DNA of 64,000 nt from JAGWBF01 sp963663025 (GTDB lineage: Bacteria > Chloroflexota > Dehalococcoidia > Lucifugimonadales > JAGWBF01): the NCBI GenBank assembly GCA_963663025.1, contig OY760073.1, positions 372,001 through 436,000 of the forward strand, in the 5' to 3' direction. Below the pieces are notes generated by a model. That model saw only the letters and a program-made list of their open reading frames with translations, had not been told where the DNA came from and made no database searches. Shown here in pieces: positions 59,947 to 64,000 of this stretch. The translations under genes and the position numbers were made by a program. Numbering within the stretch: the stretch's first letter is position 1; every line of letters begins with the position of its first letter.

Positions 59947-62900
59947 CTACTGGCCCAAGAGCGCATCCCGCTGCTCCCGGTGCTGTTGGGCAAGGTCATC
60001 CTCACCCCTGATCTCGTAAATCTCGGCCAGCTGATTGTGGGCATCCCTGGCCGCAGGCCCCGTCGGGTCTCTTTCAAGGCTGGCCATCAGGGCTTCCAGG
60101 GCATCCCCAGTCCGCTCGAGCTGCCGTAACGCAATGCCCCGCAACATCAGGGGAACGGCTACTCCGTCGCCCTCTCCCGAAAGCTCCAGCGAGCTGTTTG
60201 CGTTCTCCAGAACCGCCTCATAGTTACCCTCCAGGAGCTGCTCCTGAGAGTGGAGGTTGTATGCCCTCACTAAGGTCCGGGTCAGGGCGCTGATCGCCTC
60301 CTCATTCCCATTGAACCGGCCCAGGCTCTCCTCCAAGCTCTCAATTGCCTGGTCGTTCAATCCCAGGTTCAAGTAAGCTGCCCCCAGGGCATCGTAAATG
60401 TTGTAGTGAAGGGGCAGCATGCCGGTCAGCTCCAAGTGGTACCTGATAGCTTCGTCTCCCTTCCCAGAGTACCCCAGCCTCGCCAGCCTTATGGCGGAGT
60501 TCGCCACCTCCAGCTTGGCTTGAGGGGATGTGGGGTTAGCCAGGTGGCCTCTGAGGTCGGCGAGATAGGCTTCTTCAGCACAGCGAACAAAAGAAACGAC
60601 CTCAGAAGGGCGGCCTTCAAACTGGGCGTCAGGGTCCAGAGAAAACATCTCGGAACAACTGGGGAAGGGCTGACCTGCGTTTACGTCGGCTGTAGCCGAA
60701 TCTCTGTAGGCGTCCAGCATGCTGGAGGAGAAGTGGTAGTAGTTGGGAACGTCGGGCGCCCTGGAGATGGCCTCTCCCATAAGCTGGTGCCCAGTCCGGA
60801 GCTGGTCCAGGTTCGCGGGGGAAGACGAGACCCCGGATTGGAAATGGGCCCTGCCCAAACTGGCCGAGCGGGCTGCCACGGCATATTCCCAGCTCCGGTC
60901 CCAGGTGAGCCACGATATGAACCCGATGAGCAGGACGGCAAGGAAGGCGCCGCTTATGGAGACCGGGCTCCAGCGGGGGCCCGATGCGCCCCGTCTGCGG
61001 GCCTGTCTGCCCCTCCTCCGATTCCTGCCTTCCCGCCCCAGTGCGGACGCTGAAGGGGCCTGCTGGGAGCCTGCAGCTTCGGCCTGTGGCACCCGGCCAA
61101 AGACGTAAGGAAGCACGACAACCAGGGCCAGCAGTGTCCAGAAGACCACCAGGTCCGACTCCCTGGCGACGCCGACCATCATTTCAGCCAGGCGTCCGAC
61201 GAGGGCCGCAATCAGGGCTACCAGAAGCCATCTATGCAGGTCCGAGTAGCTGCGCCAGCCCCGGAACACCTGACCCACGCCGACGGCCAGGACGGATAAC
61301 GCAAGGCCGATGGACGTGAAGAGGCCCAATGCCCCCTGTTCCACCCAATGATGAATGAAGAAGTTGTGGGCTTGGCTCAGCAGGCCTCCCAGGGGAGTTT
61401 CCAGGGGGAAGGTGTACTTGAACATCTCGGGGCCGTAACCGATGACGGGACGAATGTAAGAGAGGGATAGGGGTTCGTACTCGAACCACGGACGGAACAA
61501 AGACAACCGGGCGGATGCTGACCAGATGTCGCCGCGATAGCTGGTTCCCCGGCTAGGCTGGGCCTGTTCTTCCTGGCCGAGCAAGTCGGGACCGTCGGTC
61601 AGGGCCGGGTCCGGGCCCGATGGGGGGTATGCCAGGAAAACGAAAAGAAGGACAATGATCCCGGTGCTGGCCAGGGCAGCCCGGCGACCCCATGCGACGA
61701 TCTCAGCAGTGGCGCTCTTAAAAAGCGTGCTTGCCACGTAGCAGGCTCCCAGCAGGAGCCCGATGGCCAGCAGGGCAACTCCTGTTCCGGTGAGCCCCGC
61801 CATGTCTCTCAGCTCCAAACCGGGACTTTCCTGAGGCGATGGGGTGACGACGAGCACCAGCAGCACTACCAATAACGCTAAAGCCAAGAGCATTATCGTC
61901 CTGGCGAAGCTGGCAGCCCCTTCCGAGAATCGATGAGGTTGCATCAGGACGATGATGCCGACCAGCGTGGAGATCCCCAACCAGAAGGCGACCATGCGCG
62001 CGGCTATGCCGTCGGAAAGTCCGAGAGAGTCGACAAGGTCCAGGAACTCCAGCTGGGCTACGAGAACAAGGACATCCAGCACCAGGAGCAGCGCAGCTAT
62101 CCCCAGGATGTCCTTGGAAAGAGGCAGGCGCTCTTTCCTCCTGGAGAACGCCTCAGTGATCAAGGGCAGGTGGAGGAAAACCAGCAGCCCATAGGGAACA
62201 CCCAGGAGCCAGGACCCGCGGCTTCCCGTCCAATAGACAGCCAGGAGCTGCATGGCAATCAGGGGCACCCATAGGAGCAGCCAGAGCAGCCCTTCTTTGT
62301 GGGACTTTGCCCAGCTGCTCAACACGGCCAAGCCCGTTCCAAACATCAGCAGGGTGCTGGAAACCAGGAAAGCTCCTGTGAACACAGGGTTGGCCATCGT
62401 GGCTGAAACCCGGGCCTGTCCCCCCTCCCCCAGGTCCCAGGGGTCGAACCCGTAGTGCTGCATAATGCCGAAGAAGGCGATAAGGGCGCTGCTGGCAGCC
62501 AGAACGATCAGGATGTTCCAAAGCTGCCTGTAACTCTTCAGGTGGGTTGCAACGATGATGAACAGGAAGAAATAGGCGAGAAGGGTGTAGGCGGAGTACC
62601 CAAACTGGCCCGAAACCTCTCCCCACAGGCTGCGGTCCAGGTTCACCGACAGCACGGTGGAAACCAGGGCTACAGCTATGTACAGGACGGCTGCGAAGAC
62701 TATCCATCCGCCGGGGGCGGCCCTCACCCACGTCACTGCGCTGCGGGGCAGATTTCTCACGTTGTACTGGCGCTGCAGCCCGCCCTTCAGGGCCCACTCT
62801 ACAATCCACAGCAACACCATGAAGGCGACAAGTATCCTGAGGGCCACGGTCTTGGGTATTTCTACGTAGGAGTTGACCGCCTCGGATAGGAGATAGTCCG

Positions 62901-63027
62901 GAGGAACAAATATGAGAGGAACGAGGGCTATGGTAGCCAGCCAAAGGGCCTCGATGCCGTACTCTACGTACCTGGTCAAGGCGGGGTAGGGGCCAGAGCC
63001 TGCTTCGGGGGAAGGACCGACCATCAC
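59947..63027 (-). CDS. O-antigen ligase-type (Wzy_C) membrane protein with TPR tail
   Basis: A 1026-residue protein. About twelve to fourteen transmembrane segments (20-690) carry the Wzy_C/WaaL ligase core, with the diagnostic loop PVIGYGPEMFKYTFPLETP and SQAHNFFIHHWVEQGALGLF (about 520-560, including the catalytic-type His). After a basic cytoplasmic linker (GREGRNRRRGRQARRRGASG, about 665-685) and one more helix, the last ~280 residues hold tetratricopeptide repeats such as YDALGAAYLNLGLNDQAIES. Wzy_C enzymes polymerise or ligate surface glycans, and some glycosylate proteins (PglL-like). The stop of the upstream amidohydrolase overlaps this start by ATGA. Confidence 0.88.
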   Translation of the reverse strand: MMVGPSPEAGSGPYPALTRYVEYGIEALWLATIALVPLIFVPPDYLLSEAVNSYVEIPKTVALRILVAFMVLLWIVEWALKGGLQRQYNVRNLPRSAVTWVRAAPGGWIVFAAVLYIAVALVSTVLSVNLDRSLWGEVSGQFGYSAYTLLAYFFLFIIVATHLKSYRQLWNILIVLAASSALIAFFGIMQHYGFDPWDLGEGGQARVSATMANPVFTGAFLVSSTLLMFGTGLAVLSSWAKSHKEGLLWLLLWVPLIAMQLLAVYWTGSRGSWLLGVPYGLLVFLHLPLITEAFSRRKERLPLSKDILGIAALLLVLDVLVLVAQLEFLDLVDSLGLSDGIAARMVAFWLGISTLVGIIVLMQPHRFSEGAASFARTIMLLALALLVVLLVLVVTPSPQESPGLELRDMAGLTGTGVALLAIGLLLGACYVASTLFKSATAEIVAWGRRAALASTGIIVLLFVFLAYPPSGPDPALTDGPDLLGQEEQAQPSRGTSYRGDIWSASARLSLFRPWFEYEPLSLSYIRPVIGYGPEMFKYTFPLETPLGGLLSQAHNFFIHHWVEQGALGLFTSIGLALSVLAVGVGQVFRGWRSYSDLHRWLLVALIAALVGRLAEMMVGVARESDLVVFWTLLALVVVLPYVFGRVPQAEAAGSQQAPSASALGREGRNRRRGRQARRRGASGPRWSPVSISGAFLAVLLIGFISWLTWDRSWEYAVAARSASLGRAHFQSGVSSSPANLDQLRTGHQLMGEAISRAPDVPNYYHFSSSMLDAYRDSATADVNAGQPFPSCSEMFSLDPDAQFEGRPSEVVSFVRCAEEAYLADLRGHLANPTSPQAKLEVANSAIRLARLGYSGKGDEAIRYHLELTGMLPLHYNIYDALGAAYLNLGLNDQAIESLEESLGRFNGNEEAISALTRTLVRAYNLHSQEQLLEGNYEAVLENANSSLELSGEGDGVAVPLMLRGIALRQLERTGDALEALMASLERDPTGPAARDAHNQLAEIYEIRGEDDLAQQHREQRDALLGQ

Positions 63028-64000
63028 AAGGCCAGGAGCCCTTCCAGGTTCTTGCCGATGATCATCTCTTTCTCTTCATGGTCAAGGCTGGTCATCCCCA
63101 TGACCCAGGAGATGGGCCAGTCGATGCCCATGTCGAAGGGCCAATCAGTGCCCAGCACCACATGGTCTGCCCCTACCGAATCAATAAGGTAGCGCAGGGC
63201 GGACTCACTGTGGGTAAGGCAGTCGTAGTAGAAATGGTCCAAATACGCGCTTGGTGGATTGGCCAAGGTTGTACGAGCCTCGGAACGCACCTGCCATCCC
63301 CGGTCCATCCTGCCGATGCCGAAGCAGGCGTAACCTCCTCCATGAGAGAAGCACACCTTCAGGTCGGGGCAGGCGTCCATAACTCCGCCAAACACCAGGG
63401 ATGCAAAGGTCAAGGTGCGGTCGGCCAGGTTTCCCACGGTGTTGGGGAGGTGATACTTGGCGATGCGGGAGTTGACTATGGTATCGCCGCTCTGGTGAAA
63501 GAAGATGAGCGCGCTCATCTGCTCGGCCGCCTTGAAGAAGGGCAGGTAGGCCGGGTCGTCGAAGGTCTTTCCGTTCACCTTGTCGTCTATCATGGCGCCC
63601 TTGAGGCCCAGCTGTTGCATGCTGCGCTCCAGCTCCTTCACCGCCGACCCCACATCCTGCATTGGCAAGGTTGCAAGACCGGCAAAGCGTTCGGGCCACC
63701 CCTTGACCATCTCGGCGACCTCATCGTTGGCTTCTTTCGATGTAGCGACGGTGACTTTCAGGTCCATGTGGTAGTTGTAAAGGGCACTGTGGGTGGAGAG
63801 CACCTGCACATCTACTCCCAGGGAGTCCATGTCAGCGATGCGCATTTCAGGGGTAAAACGCATCTTCGGAGCAACGGCTGCCCTCTGCTCCCCGCAGGCC
63901 ATAATTTCCTGACCATTGGCATTGCGATCGAGCTTGATGGAATGCCAATCGGCCCCCGAATCGTTAGCTGTGAAGAAGCCTTGGGGTGTGGTATGGGCAT
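63024..64000 (-). CDS. Amidohydrolase (ACMSD-like), cut by window end
   Basis: The frame is open to the window edge, so the start lies beyond 64000; at least 325 residues are here. Upstream of the internal ATG at 63902 the same frame reads TTPQGFFTANDSGADWHSIK, so 63902 is not the start. It belongs to the amidohydrolase_2 family (TIM barrel): MRIADMDSLGVDVQVLSTHS, VCFSHGGGYACFGIGRMDRGW, and VVLGTDWPFDMG with the metal-binding Asp near the C terminus. The family includes decarboxylases (ACMSD, gamma-resorcylate) and hydrolases. Translation is coupled by ATGA to the O-antigen ligase gene, although a functional link is not obvious. Confidence 0.85.
   Translation of the reverse strand, partial: AHTTPQGFFTANDSGADWHSIKLDRNANGQEIMACGEQRAAVAPKMRFTPEMRIADMDSLGVDVQVLSTHSALYNYHMDLKVTVATSKEANDEVAEMVKGWPERFAGLATLPMQDVGSAVKELERSMQQLGLKGAMIDDKVNGKTFDDPAYLPFFKAAEQMSALIFFHQSGDTIVNSRIAKYHLPNTVGNLADRTLTFASLVFGGVMDACPDLKVCFSHGGGYACFGIGRMDRGWQVRSEARTTLANPPSAYLDHFYYDCLTHSESALRYLIDSVGADHVVLGTDWPFDMGIDWPISWVMGMTSLDHEEKEMIIGKNLEGLLAL

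Overview
The window looks like a chromosomal segment of a free-living Chloroflexota bacterium, most likely from the Dehalococcoidia/SAR202 side. I infer this from gene content, not from a marker-gene search. Signs are the G+C-rich backbone, several lipoproteins with Thr/Pro-rich linkers after the lipobox Cys, a CaiB/BaiF CoA-transferase pair, flavin- and F420-type oxidoreductases, an MpaB-type oxygenase, and frequent TTG starts behind good Shine-Dalgarno sites.

Layout. 1-7.3 kb (mostly minus): a His-rich mini-protein, an MpaB/DUF2236 oxygenase, an MMPL transporter and uvrA; the last two are broken only by single extra bases. 7.4-14.6 kb: a GYD protein, small membrane and lipoproteins, katG, a DUF1801 protein and an NCS2-type permease fused to an RsbW-like ATPase domain. 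14.7-19.6 kb: one 1637-residue lipoprotein carrying twelve Cache-like domains built as a threefold copy of a four-domain block. 19.6-29 kb: cupin, nitroreductase-family, DUF4389 and other membrane proteins, a zinc metalloprotease lipoprotein, a ThDP enzyme, a membrane protein/winged-helix regulator operon with a palindromic candidate operator, and a methyltransferase. 29.3-35 kb: a large KAP-family NTPase beside a tRNA-Met(CAT), then intergenic DNA packed with dispersed palindromic repeats. 35-45.8 kb: core and metabolic genes (two CoA transferases, glycyl-tRNA synthetase, sbcD, an NPD/FabK-like flavoprotein, a CopD-like protein, Trm112, a CNNM/CBS protein, glmU).

The accessory region is 45.9-53.3 kb. 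It starts at tRNA-Arg(CCG) and carries at least two decayed copies of that tRNA, a rhodanese gene split by an in-frame TGA, an OLD-family ATPase-TOPRIM nuclease, an HtrA-like protease lipoprotein, a wrecked IS1595-family transposase, and a DUF4062 protein. Two nearly identical 71-residue Cys/His mini-genes flank the second half as direct repeats about 4 kb apart. Base composition shifts visibly toward A+T in the OLD and DUF4062 genes. I read this as a tRNA-anchored hotspot that has repeatedly taken up defence-type cargo.

53.3-64 kb returns to backbone: an alpha/beta hydrolase, an LLM flavin oxidoreductase, tRNA-Pro(TGG), a TolB-like propeller lipoprotein, a geranylgeranyl-reductase-like flavoprotein, a GlcG/HbpS protein, a DAO-type oxidoreductase, and an O-antigen-ligase/TPR protein translationally coupled to an amidohydrolase that runs off the window. 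I saw no rRNA, CRISPR array, integrase or replication origin.
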